Positions 48,861 through 57,763 of a DNA stretch of 64,000 nt are shown here, one piece after another. The notes under the pieces are model-generated. The model searched no databases, was not told where the DNA came from, and worked only from the letters and a program-made list of their open reading frames with translations. The stretch's first letter is position 1. Each line of letters begins with the position of its first letter. A program made the position numbers and the translations under genes. Source of the stretch: Streptomyces graminofaciens (GTDB lineage: Bacteria > Actinomycetota > Actinomycetes > Streptomycetales > Streptomycetaceae); contig NZ_AP018448.1 of assembly GCF_030294945.1 (NCBI RefSeq), positions 6,850,001 to 6,914,000 on the forward strand, in the 5' to 3' direction.

Positions 48861-51013
48861 AGCTCGAACCAGATGCTCTTGCCGTCGCCGCGCGGATCGA
48901 CGCCCCACGCGTCCGCGAGCAGTTCCATGAGGACGAGTCCACGTCCGGAGGAGGCCAGTTCGCCGGGGCGGCGCTTGTGCGGGAGGTCGTCGCTGGTGTC
49001 CATCACCTCGATCCGCAACCGGCGCTTGCCGTTCTCGCCGGTCATCTCGGCGACCAGCAGCGCGTCCGCGTCGGTGTGGACGAGGACGTTGGTGAGCGTC
49101 TCGGAGACGAGCAGCACCGCCGAGTGGGCCTGGTCGTCGCAGGCCCAGTCGTGCAGCAGTTCGCGCACCTGCTGACGGGCCCCGGCTATCCGCTCCGGCT
49201 CGGCCTGGGCGACCGTCAGGGCCGTGCGGCGCACGGGAGGCCGTACGGCGGTGGTGTCGTCGCAGCCGCGGCCCTCGCCCGCGCGGCACAGCAGCAGTAT
49301 CGCGATGTCGTCCTCGCGCCGGTCGGCGAGCGGGCCGGGGGTGTGGTGGGAGGACGGGCCGTGCACGCCCCGCACGAGGGCGTCGGCCAGGGCTTCGAGG
49401 CCCTCGGGTGCCAGGCCGTCGGCGCTCGGCGCGGTGCCGTCGGCGGACTCGTCCGCGTCCTCGTACGACTCCAGGATCGAGCGGATGCGCCGCCAGCCCG
49501 TGTCGAGGTCGTGGCCGCCCGTCTCGATCAGGCCGTCGGTGCACAGGAGCATCGTCTCGCCGGGTTCGAGGACCAGACGGGTCGTCGGGTAGTCGGCGTC
49601 CGGGTCGACGCCCAGTGGCAGGCCGCCCGCCGTCGGCCGGACCAGGACCGTGCCGTCGGCCATGCGGACCGCCGGGTCGGGGTGTCCGGCGCGGGCGATG
49701 TCCAGCACCCCGGAGACCGGGTCGACCTCGACGTACAGGCACGTCGCGAAGCGCAGGTCCGAGAAATCGTTGTCGGAGTCGAAGGTGACCCCGTGCAGGA
49801 AGCGCGAGGCGCGGGAGAGGACCGCGTCGGGGCGGTGGCCCTCGGAGGCGTAGGCGCGCAGTGCGATGCGGAGCTGGCCCATCAGGCCGGCCGCCCGTAC
49901 GTCATGGCCCTGGACGTCGCCGATGACGAGGGCGAAACGGCCGTTGGGCAGCGCGATCATGTCGTACCAGTCGCCGCCCACCTGGAGTCCGCCGCCGGTG
50001 GGGACGTACCGCGCGGCGACGGTCATGCCGGGTATCTCGGGGCCCAGGGTGGGCAGCATCGTGCGCTGTAAGCCGTCCGTCAGCTCCCGCTCGGTCTCGG
50101 CGGCGCCCGCGCGCGAGAGGGCCTGGGCGAGCATGCGGGCCACGGTCGTCAGCACCGAGCGCTCGTCGGGTGTGAACGAGACGGGGTACGTGAAGCCCGC
50201 CATCCACGCGCCCATGGTCCGGCCGGCCACGGTCAGCGGCAGGAAGGCCCACGACTGGCGGGCGAACTGCTCGGCGAGCGGCCAGGCGGTGGGGTAGCGG
50301 TCCTTGTACTCCTCGGGGGAGGAGAGATAGACGGCCCGGCCGGTGCGGACCACCTCGGCGGCCGGATAGTCGGTGTTCAGCGGCATATGGGTGAAAGGGC
50401 GCTCGTCGCCGTCCCGGTGCCCGTGGTGCCCGATGACGGTGAGCCGGTCGCCGTCCACGCCGAACACCGCGAGCCCGTCCGGGGAGAAGCCAGGCATCGC
50501 CAGGCCCGCCGCGACCCGCAGCACCTCCTCCGTGGACCGTGCCTCGGCCAGCGCGCGGCCCGCGTCCAGCAGGAACGCCTCGCGCGAGCGCCGCCAGTCG
50601 CCGGTGACGGTGGGGTTGCGGGCGGCTGTCTGCGGCGAGGGCTCGGTGACCTCCTGGAGCGTGCCGATCAGCTCGTACGACCTGCGCTCGGGGTCGATGG
50701 TCGGCTTGGAGCGGCTGCGGACCGTGCGCAGCACGCGGCCCCGCTCGTCCATGACCCGGATCCGGACCTCGGCGAGGGTGTCCTCGGTGACGGCGAGCTG
50801 CACCACCGAGACGATCTCGTTCCAGTCGACGGGGTGCAGCCGGGACCTCGCCCCGGCCTGCGTCAACGTTGTCGGCTCCGGGGGCAGCCCCAGGAGCCGG
50901 GCGGCCTCCGCGTCCACCGTGACGGTCCCGGCGGCACTGTCCCAGTGCCACAGTCCGGTCGCGAGGGCAGCGAGGACGTCCCCCACGGTGGGCAGGGGCT
51001 CTCCAGTGCGCAT
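48800..51013 (-). CDS. PAS-GAF-PP2C (SpoIIE)-HATPase regulatory phosphatase
   Basis: A 737-residue multidomain signalling protein. An N-terminal PAS domain (about 10-125) is followed by a GAF domain (about 140-310), a SpoIIE-type PP2C phosphatase (about 330-560, with GGDWYDMIALPNGRFALVIGDVQGHD, AGHPDP, LLCTDGLIE and REDDIAILL metal-site segments), and a C-terminal HATPase (about 600-725; SETLTNVLVHTDADALL, SSGRGLVLMELLADAWGV). It should both dephosphorylate an anti-anti-sigma factor and act as an anti-sigma kinase, as RsbU/RsbW fusions do. The ATG is at 51013. The 3' end overlaps the AI-2E gene tail-to-tail by 61 bp. Confidence 0.92.
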   Translation of the reverse strand: MRTGEPLPTVGDVLAALATGLWHWDSAAGTVTVDAEAARLLGLPPEPTTLTQAGARSRLHPVDWNEIVSVVQLAVTEDTLAEVRIRVMDERGRVLRTVRSRSKPTIDPERRSYELIGTLQEVTEPSPQTAARNPTVTGDWRRSREAFLLDAGRALAEARSTEEVLRVAAGLAMPGFSPDGLAVFGVDGDRLTVIGHHGHRDGDERPFTHMPLNTDYPAAEVVRTGRAVYLSSPEEYKDRYPTAWPLAEQFARQSWAFLPLTVAGRTMGAWMAGFTYPVSFTPDERSVLTTVARMLAQALSRAGAAETERELTDGLQRTMLPTLGPEIPGMTVAARYVPTGGGLQVGGDWYDMIALPNGRFALVIGDVQGHDVRAAGLMGQLRIALRAYASEGHRPDAVLSRASRFLHGVTFDSDNDFSDLRFATCLYVEVDPVSGVLDIARAGHPDPAVRMADGTVLVRPTAGGLPLGVDPDADYPTTRLVLEPGETMLLCTDGLIETGGHDLDTGWRRIRSILESYEDADESADGTAPSADGLAPEGLEALADALVRGVHGPSSHHTPGPLADRREDDIAILLLCRAGEGRGCDDTTAVRPPVRRTALTVAQAEPERIAGARQQVRELLHDWACDDQAHSAVLLVSETLTNVLVHTDADALLVAEMTGENGKRRLRIEVMDTSDDLPHKRRPGELASSGRGLVLMELLADAWGVDPRGDGKSIWFELYETAPPDGSSVVRPGSPVV

Positions 51014-51188
51014 TGACCCACTCTAAGAACAGCTGATCGGACAGTGCCACCGAAGCTGTACAGAGCATCGAGCGGTACCGGGGGTAACGACAGCTGAGGC
51101 TAGCGGTGGAAAACGCTTGCAGTCCCCTTGAGGCGCGCAGCCGTAATGGAGGGGAGGCGATCTTGGGGTGCCCGGTACCCTTGTTTCT

Positions 51189-51204
51189 TGTTTCACGTGA
51201 AACA
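51189..51204. other. parS centromere site 4
   Basis: Perfect TGTTTCACGTGAAACA (14-bp core 51190-51203), 65 bp upstream of aspS and about 50 kb from the triple cluster, in an intergenic region where it could overlap the aspS promoter or leader. Confidence 0.93.
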
Positions 51205-51268
51205 CGGACAGTGAGAGCCGTGCGACACGGACCCCGATCCCCGATCAGCGAAGACTGGATGAACGACG

Positions 51269-53032
51269 ATGCATCGGTACAGGTCCCACACCTGCGGCGA
51301 GCTCCGCGCCTCTGACGTCGGCTCCGACGTCCGGCTGAGCGGCTGGCTGCACAATCGGCGCGACCTGGGCGGCATCCTCTTCATCGATCTGCGCGACCAC
51401 TACGGCATCACGCAGCTCGTGGCCCGCCCCGGCACCCCCGCGTACGAGGCGCTCGACAAGATCTCCAAGGAGTCGACCGTCCGTATCGACGGCAAGGTCG
51501 TCTCCCGCGGCGCCGAGAACGTCAACCCGGAGCTGCCCACCGGTGAGATCGAGGTCGAGGTCGGCGAGGTCGAGCTGCTCGGCGCGGCCGCCCCGCTGCC
51601 CTTCACGATCAACGCCGAGGACGGGGTCAACGAGGAGCGGCGCCTGGAGTACCGCTTCCTGGACCTGCGCCGCGAGCGCATGCACCGCAACATCATGCTG
51701 CGTACGGCGGTGATCTCCGCGATCCGTCACAAGATGACGGCGCTGGGCTTCAACGAGATGGCGACCCCGATCCTGTCCGCCACCTCCCCCGAGGGCGCCC
51801 GCGACTTCGTCGTGCCGTCGCGCCTCAACCCGGGCAAGTTCTACGCGCTGCCGCAGGCCCCGCAGCAGTTCAAGCAGCTGCTGATGATCTCGGGCTTCGA
51901 CCGCTACTTCCAGATCGCGCCCTGTTTCCGTGACGAGGACGCGCGCGCGGACCGTTCGCCGGGCGAGTTCTACCAGCTCGACGTCGAGATGAGCTTCGTC
52001 GAGCAGGAGGACGTCTTCCAGCCCATCGAGAAGCTCATGACCGAGCTGTTCGAGGAGTTCGGCGGCGGTCGGCACGTCACCTCCCCCTTCCCGCGCATCC
52101 CGTTCCGCGAGGCGATGCTCAAGTACGGCTCCGACAAGCCGGACCTGCGCGCCCAGCTGGAGCTGGTGGACATCACCGATGTCTTCGAGGGCTCGGAGTT
52201 CAAGGCGTTCGCCGGCAAGCACGTGCGTGCGCTGGCCGTGCCTTCCGTGCAGGACCAGCCCCGGAAGTTCTTCGACCAGCTCGGCGACTTCGCGGTGACG
52301 CTGGGCGCCAAGGGCCTGGCCTGGGTGCGGGTGGCCGAGGACGGCTCGCTGACCGGCCCGATCGCCAAGTTCCTGACCGAGGAGAACGTCGCCGAGCTGA
52401 CCAAGCGCCTGTCGCTGGCCGCCGGTCACGCCGTCTTCTTCGGCGCTGGCGAGTTCGACGAGGTCTCGAAGATCATGGGCGCGGTGCGGGTCGAGGCCGC
52501 CAAGCGCGCCGGGCACTTCGAGGAGGGCGTCTTCCGCTTCTGCTGGATCGTCGACTTCCCGATGTACGAGAAGGACGAGGACACCGGCGCGATCGACTTC
52601 TCGCACAACCCGTTCTCCATGCCGCAGGGCGGCCTGGAGGCCCTGGAGACCCAGGACCCGCTGGACATCCTCGGCTGGCAGTACGACATCGTCTGCAACG
52701 GGACCGAGCTGTCCTCCGGCGCGATCCGGAACCACGAGCCGGAGATCATGCTCAAGGCGTTCGAGATCGCGGGCTACGACCGCGAGACCGTCGAGGAGAA
52801 GTTCGCCGGCATGCTGCGCGCCTTCCGCTTCGGCGCCCCGCCGCACGGCGGTATCGCCCCCGGCGTCGACCGCATCGTCATGCTCCTCGCGGACGAGCCC
52901 AGCATCCGCGAGACGATCGCCTTCCCGCTCAACGGCAACGCCCAGGACCTGATGATGGGCGCGCCGACGGAGCTGGAGGAGGCGCGGCTGAAGGAACTGC
53001 ACCTTTCGGTGCGGAAGCCGCAGCCGAAGTAG
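51269..53032 (+). CDS. aspS: Aspartyl-tRNA synthetase
   Basis: A 587-residue bacterial-type AspRS (E. coli about 590). An N-terminal OB-fold ([23 protein letters not shown]) is followed by the class II catalytic domain with motif 2 [24 protein letters not shown], a GAD insertion domain (about 290-420), and motif 3 [11 protein letters not shown] near the end. It charges tRNA-Asp, and tRNA-Asn as well if the cell lacks AsnRS. ATG 51269 begins the conserved [13 protein letters not shown] parS site lies just upstream. Confidence 0.97.
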   Translation: MHRYRSHTCGELRASDVGSDVRLSGWLHNRRDLGGILFIDLRDHYGITQLVARPGTPAYEALDKISKESTVRIDGKVVSRGAENVNPELPTGEIEVEVGEVELLGAAAPLPFTINAEDGVNEERRLEYRFLDLRRERMHRNIMLRTAVISAIRHKMTALGFNEMATPILSATSPEGARDFVVPSRLNPGKFYALPQAPQQFKQLLMISGFDRYFQIAPCFRDEDARADRSPGEFYQLDVEMSFVEQEDVFQPIEKLMTELFEEFGGGRHVTSPFPRIPFREAMLKYGSDKPDLRAQLELVDITDVFEGSEFKAFAGKHVRALAVPSVQDQPRKFFDQLGDFAVTLGAKGLAWVRVAEDGSLTGPIAKFLTEENVAELTKRLSLAAGHAVFFGAGEFDEVSKIMGAVRVEAAKRAGHFEEGVFRFCWIVDFPMYEKDEDTGAIDFSHNPFSMPQGGLEALETQDPLDILGWQYDIVCNGTELSSGAIRNHEPEIMLKAFEIAGYDRETVEEKFAGMLRAFRFGAPPHGGIAPGVDRIVMLLADEPSIRETIAFPLNGNAQDLMMGAPTELEEARLKELHLSVRKPQPK

Positions 53033-53070
53033 AGAATTGGGTAAGGCAAGCCTTTCTCGGGCTTGAATCG

Positions 53071-53113
53071 AAAAGGGTCCTGAAGTCGCCGGTCGATTTC
53101 AGGACCCTTTTTC
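53071..53113 (+). terminator. Rho-independent terminator after aspS
   Basis: AAAAGGGTCCTGAA / TTCAGGACCCTTTT, a 14-bp perfect stem with a 13-nt loop, ending in a T run. Confidence 0.92.
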
Positions 53114-53178
53114 GTGCGCGGGGAAAAGGCGCTGTTTTCTCAGCTGATTGACAGGCTTCATATCTAACTTTCCGGCGC

Positions 53179-54105
53179 ATGACAGCTAACCAACAGCCTC
53201 AGCAATCCAATCTTTCCCAGGAATCGACCGGAATGGAGGACGTGTCGGACACGCGGGATCTGACGCGCCGGAAAGTCGTTGTCGTGGGTGCGAGCGCGGT
53301 CGCCGCGGTGGGCCTCGGCGGCGCTCTGGCGGCGAACGCCGTCGCCGGTGAGCAGAGAGGGGAGGCCGCCGGGAAGTCGGCCGAGAGCCTCGCGGAGGAG
53401 TGCTACAAGCTCACCTCGGAGACCGTCGAGGGCCCGTACTACATCGACGCGGACAAGGTCCGCCGGGATGTCACCGAGGACCGGGAGGGCATCCCGCTCC
53501 TGCTCCACCTGAAGGTCGTCGACGCCGAGACGTGCCGGCCGATCCGCAACGCGGCCGTCGACATCTGGCACTGCGACGCGGCGGGCGTCTACTCCGGCTA
53601 CGAGGACATGGGCAACGGCGGTGGCGGCCCCGCCCCGACCGGTGAGCCCCCGACCCCCGGCCCCTCGGGCCCGCCCCCCGGCGGCGGCCACCAGGAGCCC
53701 ACGGACGACACCCGCTATCTGCGCGGCACCTGGCGCACGGACCGCAAGGGCTTCGTCACCTTCAAGACCGTCTTCCCCGGCTGGTACCGGGGCCGTACGG
53801 TGCACATCCACACGAAGGTGCACGTCAACGGCGAGTGGACGGACGCCGGGTACGAGGGCGGCAGCACCTGCCACACCGGCCAGTTCTTCTTCGACGAGGA
53901 GTCCGTGCTGGCCTCGGCCGTCGTGGAGCCGTACGCGTCGAACACGGCGGAGCGCACGACGCTCGACGAGGACACGATCTACGACGGCAGCGGCGTCCAG
54001 GGCGGTCTGCTGAAACTGCGCTACGACAAGAACGACATCGCCAAGGGCGTACGGGCCTCGCTCACGGTCGGCGTGGACCCGGAGGCGGACAACACCGGGC
54101 AGTAG
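53179..54105 (+). CDS. Tat-exported intradiol ring-cleavage dioxygenase-like protein (copy 1)
   Basis: A 308-residue protein of the catechol/protocatechuate intradiol dioxygenase fold. A twin-arginine-like signal (TRRKVVVVGASAVAAVGLGG) is followed by YKLTSETVEGPYYID, VDIWHCDAAGVYSGY, an insert rich in Gly/Pro, and the Fe(III) ligands Tyr in VYSGY and GWYRGR and the two His of VHIHTKVH. Exported members act on aromatic or lignin-type compounds. No Shine-Dalgarno sequence precedes ATG 53179; it is chosen by matching the paralogue's start. It is a tandem duplicate of the next gene. Confidence 0.9.
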   Translation: MTANQQPQQSNLSQESTGMEDVSDTRDLTRRKVVVVGASAVAAVGLGGALAANAVAGEQRGEAAGKSAESLAEECYKLTSETVEGPYYIDADKVRRDVTEDREGIPLLLHLKVVDAETCRPIRNAAVDIWHCDAAGVYSGYEDMGNGGGGPAPTGEPPTPGPSGPPPGGGHQEPTDDTRYLRGTWRTDRKGFVTFKTVFPGWYRGRTVHIHTKVHVNGEWTDAGYEGGSTCHTGQFFFDEESVLASAVVEPYASNTAERTTLDEDTIYDGSGVQGGLLKLRYDKNDIAKGVRASLTVGVDPEADNTGQ

Positions 54106-54132
54106 GGCAAGCCTTTTCGAGGATTTTTGCCG

Positions 54133-54172
54133 AAAGCGGGCTCGAAATGGACGGCGATTTCGGGCCCGCTTT
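54133..54172 (+). terminator. Terminator between the two dioxygenase genes
   Basis: AAAGCGGGCTCGAAAT / ATTTCGGGCCCGCTTT, a 16-bp stem with one wobble pair and an 8-nt loop, followed by a short T stretch. Confidence 0.85.
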
Positions 54173-54250
54173 TCCGTCGTATGGGAATACTGGGGAAACC
54201 ACAGTCCTTCCCTACGGGTTTGACAGGCGCGCTCCCTAGGTTCCCTGCCC

Positions 54251-55207
54251 ATGACGGGAAACCAGCCGAAACACAAGAAGGATCTGACGCGCCGCAAGGT
54301 CGTCGTCGCGGGCGCCGGAGCGGTGGCCGCGGTGGGCGTGGGCGGCGCGGTCGTCGCGACCGCGAGCGCGGGCGAGAAGAAGAAGGGCGCCGCGACCCCC
54401 ACCAGTTCCTCCTCCACCGCCGAGGAGTGCTACAAGCTCACCTCGGAGACCACCGAGGGGCCGTACTACATCGACGCGGACAAGCTCCGCCAGGACATCA
54501 CCGAGGACAAGGAGGGCATCCCCCTGACCCTCCGCCTCAAGGTGATCGACTCCGAGAACTGCAAGCCGATCCGCAACGCGGCCGTCGACGTCTGGCACTG
54601 CGACGCGCTGGGCCTGTACTCCGGGTACGAGAGCTTCTCCCAGGGCGGCGGCGGCTCGGCGCCGACCGACGCCCCGTCCGGTACGCCCACGGGTGAGCCC
54701 CCGTCAGGCGCGCCCACCGACGGCACGGGTGGAGGCGGTGGCGGTGGCGGCCACCAGGAGCCGACCAGCGACACGCGCTATCTGCGCGGCACATGGAAGA
54801 CGGACAAGAACGGCATCGTCACCTTCAAGACGGTCTTCCCCGGCTGGTACCAGGGCCGCTGTGTCCACATCCACACCAAGGTGCACGTCAGCGGCGAGTG
54901 GACGGACGCGGGCTACGAGGGTGGCAACACCTGCCACACCGGCCAGTTCTTCTTCGACGAGGAGTCCGTCCTCGCCTCCGCCGAGGTCGAGCCGTACTCG
55001 ACGTCGACGACGGAACGCACGACCCTCGACGAGGACACGATCTACGACCAGAGCGGTGTCCAGGGCGGTCTGCTCAAGCTGAAGTACAAGAAGAACGACA
55101 TCGCCAAGGGCGTCACCGCCACGATCACGGTGGGTGTGGACCCGGACGCGACGCACACAGGCACGGAGGACTCGGCACAGCCGGGCGCCTCGGCTTCGGC
55201 CGACTGA
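54251..55207 (+). CDS. Tat-exported intradiol ring-cleavage dioxygenase-like protein (copy 2)
   Basis: A 318-residue paralogue of the upstream gene, highly similar from TRRKVVVAGAGAVAAVG to GVQGGLLKLKYKKNDIAKG. The same Fe ligands are seen: VYSGY becomes LYSGY, GWYQGR, and VHIHTKVH is intact. It differs in a Gly/Ser/Pro-rich insert (about 135-165) and a short C-terminal tail. Each copy has its own terminator and gap, so they are separate transcripts. ATG 54251 (MTGNQPKHKK) is used. Confidence 0.9.
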   Translation: MTGNQPKHKKDLTRRKVVVAGAGAVAAVGVGGAVVATASAGEKKKGAATPTSSSSTAEECYKLTSETTEGPYYIDADKLRQDITEDKEGIPLTLRLKVIDSENCKPIRNAAVDVWHCDALGLYSGYESFSQGGGGSAPTDAPSGTPTGEPPSGAPTDGTGGGGGGGGHQEPTSDTRYLRGTWKTDKNGIVTFKTVFPGWYQGRCVHIHTKVHVSGEWTDAGYEGGNTCHTGQFFFDEESVLASAEVEPYSTSTTERTTLDEDTIYDQSGVQGGLLKLKYKKNDIAKGVTATITVGVDPDATHTGTEDSAQPGASASAD

Positions 55208-55274
55208 CGTACTGGCGGCCCGACTGGCTCACGTACTGGCGGCCCGACCGGCTGACGTACTGACGGCCCGGTCC
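55204..55274. repeat. Three-copy 24-bp tandem repeat
   Basis: Units at 55204-55227, 55228-55251 and 55252-55274 share ACGTACTGRCGGCCCG; the first overlaps the stop region of the second dioxygenase. The third is slightly diverged. Confidence 0.85.
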
Positions 55275-55278
55275 GGTT

Positions 55279-55323
55279 CGACAAGGGTCCGGAACCTCTC
55301 CCCTGGGTTCCGGGCCCTTGTCG
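55279..55323 (+). terminator. Terminator after the second dioxygenase gene
   Basis: CGACAAGGGTCCGGAACC pairs with GGTTCCGGGCCCTTGTCG (18 bp with one wobble) around a 9-nt loop, then a TATG stretch. Confidence 0.9.
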
Positions 55324-55470
55324 TATGCCGGTGGGGCCGTATGTCCGTGTACGGCGGGCCGCTTGGGAAGTCATCAGGCGGCGCACAGGTTTCTCGTCGG
55401 ACGGTCACAGTGGCGGGGCGTGTGATGGGTACCGGAAACGGGACACACGCCTGAATCGCTGGAGGAGGCC

Positions 55471-55989
55471 ATGAACATCGCCGTGCTGGTGGCACTGTCG
55501 CTGATCGTCGGAGCGGTGGGGGCGGTCGTCGCACAGCGCCGCTCGTCGGGAGGGGGCTGCGGCTCCGGCCCCACGTCCGACCTGTCCGACCTGGACGCGG
55601 AGGCCGACGCCAACCGCTGGGTCGTAGGGCTGGGCGTGGGCCTGTCCGCGATCGACGTACGGGCCCAGGCCGCCGCCCACGGCGAGGCGTCCGAGGCGCT
55701 GACGCACGCGACCGAGCGCCTGCACACCGCCCGCGCCCAGCTGGCCGCCGCGCGCACGCCCGAGCAGTACGCGCTGGTGACGAGTACGGCGACGGAGGGC
55801 CTGCGCCATGTGGGCACGGCCCGGACGGCGCTGGGCCTGGAGCCGGCGGCCGGGTCGGCGGCCGGGTCGGCGGTTCAGTCGGCGGACCGTACGGCGACGA
55901 GCAGGCCGCTCGACCAGGTCAGCCGGGTGGTGCGGAAGTCGGGGCGCGCCTCCAGCACGGCCAGCAGATCGGCGACGGCCGTCTCGTGA
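55471..55989 (+). CDS. Small membrane-anchored hypothetical protein
   Basis: 172 residues, not recognised. An N-terminal TM helix (MNIAVLVALSLIVGAVGAVVA) is followed by QRRSSGGG and a helical Ala-rich domain (about 45-125, with two repeats of roughly VVGLGVGLSAIDVRAQAAAHG and TERLHTARAQLAAARTP). The last 38 residues read antisense through the convergent methyltransferase gene (115-bp overlap), so the true end may have been lost or extended. ATG 55471 follows GGAGGAGGCC. Confidence 0.7.
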   Translation: MNIAVLVALSLIVGAVGAVVAQRRSSGGGCGSGPTSDLSDLDAEADANRWVVGLGVGLSAIDVRAQAAAHGEASEALTHATERLHTARAQLAAARTPEQYALVTSTATEGLRHVGTARTALGLEPAAGSAAGSAVQSADRTATSRPLDQVSRVVRKSGRASSTASRSATAVS

Positions 55990-56462
55990 CCCGCGGGCCA
56001 GCCGGGCTGCGGAGTCAAGTCGTCGACGAGATACGTCCCGCCGGGTGCGACCAGCTCCAGAGCGCGCTCGAGGTGGGTGAACTTCCCGGGCCAGGTGTCG
56101 GCGAACACGAGATCGAAGGCGGCGCCGTCGTACTCCTCCAGCCAGCGCCCGCCGTCGCCGCCGACGAAGGTGACCCGGCCGTCGTCGCGGAAGTGATCGC
56201 GCGCGACACCCTGCACGATGTCGTCGAGCTCGACGGTGACCAGCGTGGCGGTGGGGTTCATGCCACTCAGCAGCCAGGCGGTGCCCTCACCCACGCCGGT
56301 CCCCAGCTCCAGGATCCGCCCGCCGGGCCGCATGGCGGCGAGGGTGGCGAGCAGACCGCCGGTACGGGAGTCGCAGGACATGGTGAACCCGGCATCGAGC
56401 GCGGCGGCCCTCAACTCCGGGAGAGATGCGGGCAGTTGGCCGGTGCCGGGAGTGTCGTCCAT
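55875..56462 (-). CDS. O-methyltransferase-like SAM-dependent methyltransferase
   Basis: A 195-residue class I methyltransferase of the small O-methyltransferase type. Motif I ILELGTGVGEGTAWLLSG (about 50-67), TVELDDIVQGVARDHF, DGAAFDLVFADTWPGKFTHLERAL and a C-terminal beta hairpin. The substrate is unknown. ATG 56462 (MDDTPGTGQ) is used; the longer frame to 56828 lies within another gene. The 3' end overlaps the small membrane protein gene by 115 bp. Confidence 0.85.
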   Translation of the reverse strand: MDDTPGTGQLPASLPELRAAALDAGFTMSCDSRTGGLLATLAAMRPGGRILELGTGVGEGTAWLLSGMNPTATLVTVELDDIVQGVARDHFRDDGRVTFVGGDGGRWLEEYDGAAFDLVFADTWPGKFTHLERALELVAPGGTYLVDDLTPQPGWPAGHETAVADLLAVLEARPDFRTTRLTWSSGLLVAVRSAD

Positions 56463-56550
56463 GTGGGGGATTCTGGAAGCGGGACGGCGGCGTCCGCAAC
56501 CGGATTCCGGTACTGGAACCCCACTGCCCCCCGCACGCGTCCTACTGATC

Positions 56551-57153
56551 ATGACCATGACCGGTACGACGCTGGGTGAACAGCTCCTGCTCCTCTCCCT
56601 GGACGACACGACGGGCCAGTCCCGGCTCCCCCTCCAGACGAGCTTCGCGATCGGGGCGGCGGCGCTGCTGGAACGGGCGCTCGCCGAGGACACGGCCCTG
56701 CCGGATGACGCCGGGCAGTGGATCCACCGGCACCGCACGGAGGAGTACGAGACCGCCCTCCAAGGCCTCCTCGCCAAGGGGCTGATCCGCAAGGAGGAAC
56801 ACCGGGTTCTGCTCTTCTTCCGCACCACGCGCTATCCGGAGGCGGACGGCACGGAGGAGTCGAGCGTGCGCAGCCGTCTGACGGACGTGGTCCTGAACGG
56901 CGCGACCCCGGACCACCGCACGGCGGCCCTGATCACCCTCCTGCACCACAATGGCCTTCAGAGCCTGGCCTTCCCGGACGCAGAGTCGGACAAGACCGCC
57001 CGCCGGACGACCGACCAGCGCATGCAGGAGATCGCGGAACACCACTGGGCGGACCCCGCACTCCGCTCCATGTCCGAAACGGCGGCCGCGACGGTGGCTG
57101 CGCTGATGGCCGCGACGGTGGCTGCGACCGTGGTGGTTACGGCGATCACGTGA
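56551..57153 (+). CDS. GPP34 (GOLPH3-like) family phosphoprotein
   Basis: A 200-residue protein of the GPP34/GOLPH3 fold: TLGEQLLLLSLDDTTGQSRLP at the start, FAIGAAALLERALAED, IRKEEHRVLLFFRTTRYPEADG and LTDVVLNGATPDHRTAALITLLHHNGL. The Ala/Thr-rich C-terminus (TVAALMAATVAATVVV) could form one membrane helix. Bacterial members may bind phosphoinositide-like or other membrane lipids; the role is unknown. ATG 56551. Confidence 0.82.
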   Translation: MTMTGTTLGEQLLLLSLDDTTGQSRLPLQTSFAIGAAALLERALAEDTALPDDAGQWIHRHRTEEYETALQGLLAKGLIRKEEHRVLLFFRTTRYPEADGTEESSVRSRLTDVVLNGATPDHRTAALITLLHHNGLQSLAFPDAESDKTARRTTDQRMQEIAEHHWADPALRSMSETAAATVAALMAATVAATVVVTAIT

Positions 57154-57162
57154 GCCAGTGAG

Positions 57163-57416
57163 TCAGGCGGGGTCCGGCCCGGCCTCCGAAGGCTCGGAGC
57201 CCTCGGTGAACAGTTCCTCCGCGTGCGTGACCGTGCCGGACCGGTCGAGCCAGTCATTGAGGCGGTCGAGGTCGTGCATGTGCTGATGCGTTCGCGGACG
57301 CTCTCGGAGACGGGGACGCCACGCACCTCCAGCACGCGCAGAACGCCCTTGGCCTCGCCCTCGGCCTCGCCCTTCGCCTTACCCTCCAAATACCTCTCCT
57401 CGAAGAGGTGGGCGGG
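57163..57416 (-). pseudogene. 3' remnant of an Rpn/transposase-like gene, frameshifted
   Basis: The C-terminal end of a protein common in Streptomyces (Rpn/PD-(D/E)XK nuclease-like, with EGKAKGEAEGEAKG linker and VLEVRGVPVSESVRERISTC). A frameshift near 57275 splits the end: the last residues (DLDRLNDWLDRSGTVTHAEELFTEG) are in another frame, ending TGA 57163. The 5' two-thirds of the gene is missing at about 57417, exactly where a plus-strand remnant begins. Confidence 0.7.
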
Positions 57417-57587
57417 CCGGTGACCGCGTTGGACACGGTGCAGCGGGACACCCCGTACGGCACCGCGTTCCTCGACGACTCCGCTCAGCTGCGGGCCATG
57501 CGAACACTCCTTCGTAAGGTGGAGTCGGTATCTCTCGACCCCGTGAAGTCCCGGGACTTCGTCCACCGTTTGTCGAAGGAGCTGTAA
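57417..57587 (+). pseudogene. 3' remnant of an XRE/DUF5753-type regulator gene
   Basis: 57 codons (VTALDTVQRDTPYGTAFLDD to SRDFVHRLSKEL, TAA 57585) resembling the C-terminus of Streptomyces HTH-DUF5753 regulators. The HTH and most of DUF5753 are gone. It lies right in front of a DUF397 gene, which is the usual partner of an intact DUF5753 regulator (whiJ-like arrangement). Confidence 0.65.
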
Positions 57588-57589
57588 CC

Positions 57590-57763
57590 GTGATCCAGTG
57601 GCAAAAGTCCTCCTTCTCCGGCGGTGCCGACGGCAACGAGTGCGTCGAACTCGCCCATCACAAGAACGAGTTGCTTCTCCGCGAAAGCGACGACCCCGTC
57701 CGGATACTCCCGGTCACCACCGACGCCTTGGTCGCTCTCATACGGCACGTCCGCAGCGTATGA
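57590..57763 (+). CDS. DUF397 domain protein
   Basis: A 57-residue protein: VIQWQKSSFSGGADGNECVE is the DUF397 signature, then LLLRESDDPVRILPVTTDALVALIRHVRSV. DUF397 proteins are small partners of XRE-DUF5753 regulators in Streptomyces development and are often antitoxin-like. Its regulator is only a remnant here. GTG 57590 starts two bases after the remnant's stop; the stop overlaps the next gene by 4 bp (ATGA). Confidence 0.85.
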   Translation: MIQWQKSSFSGGADGNECVELAHHKNELLLRESDDPVRILPVTTDALVALIRHVRSV

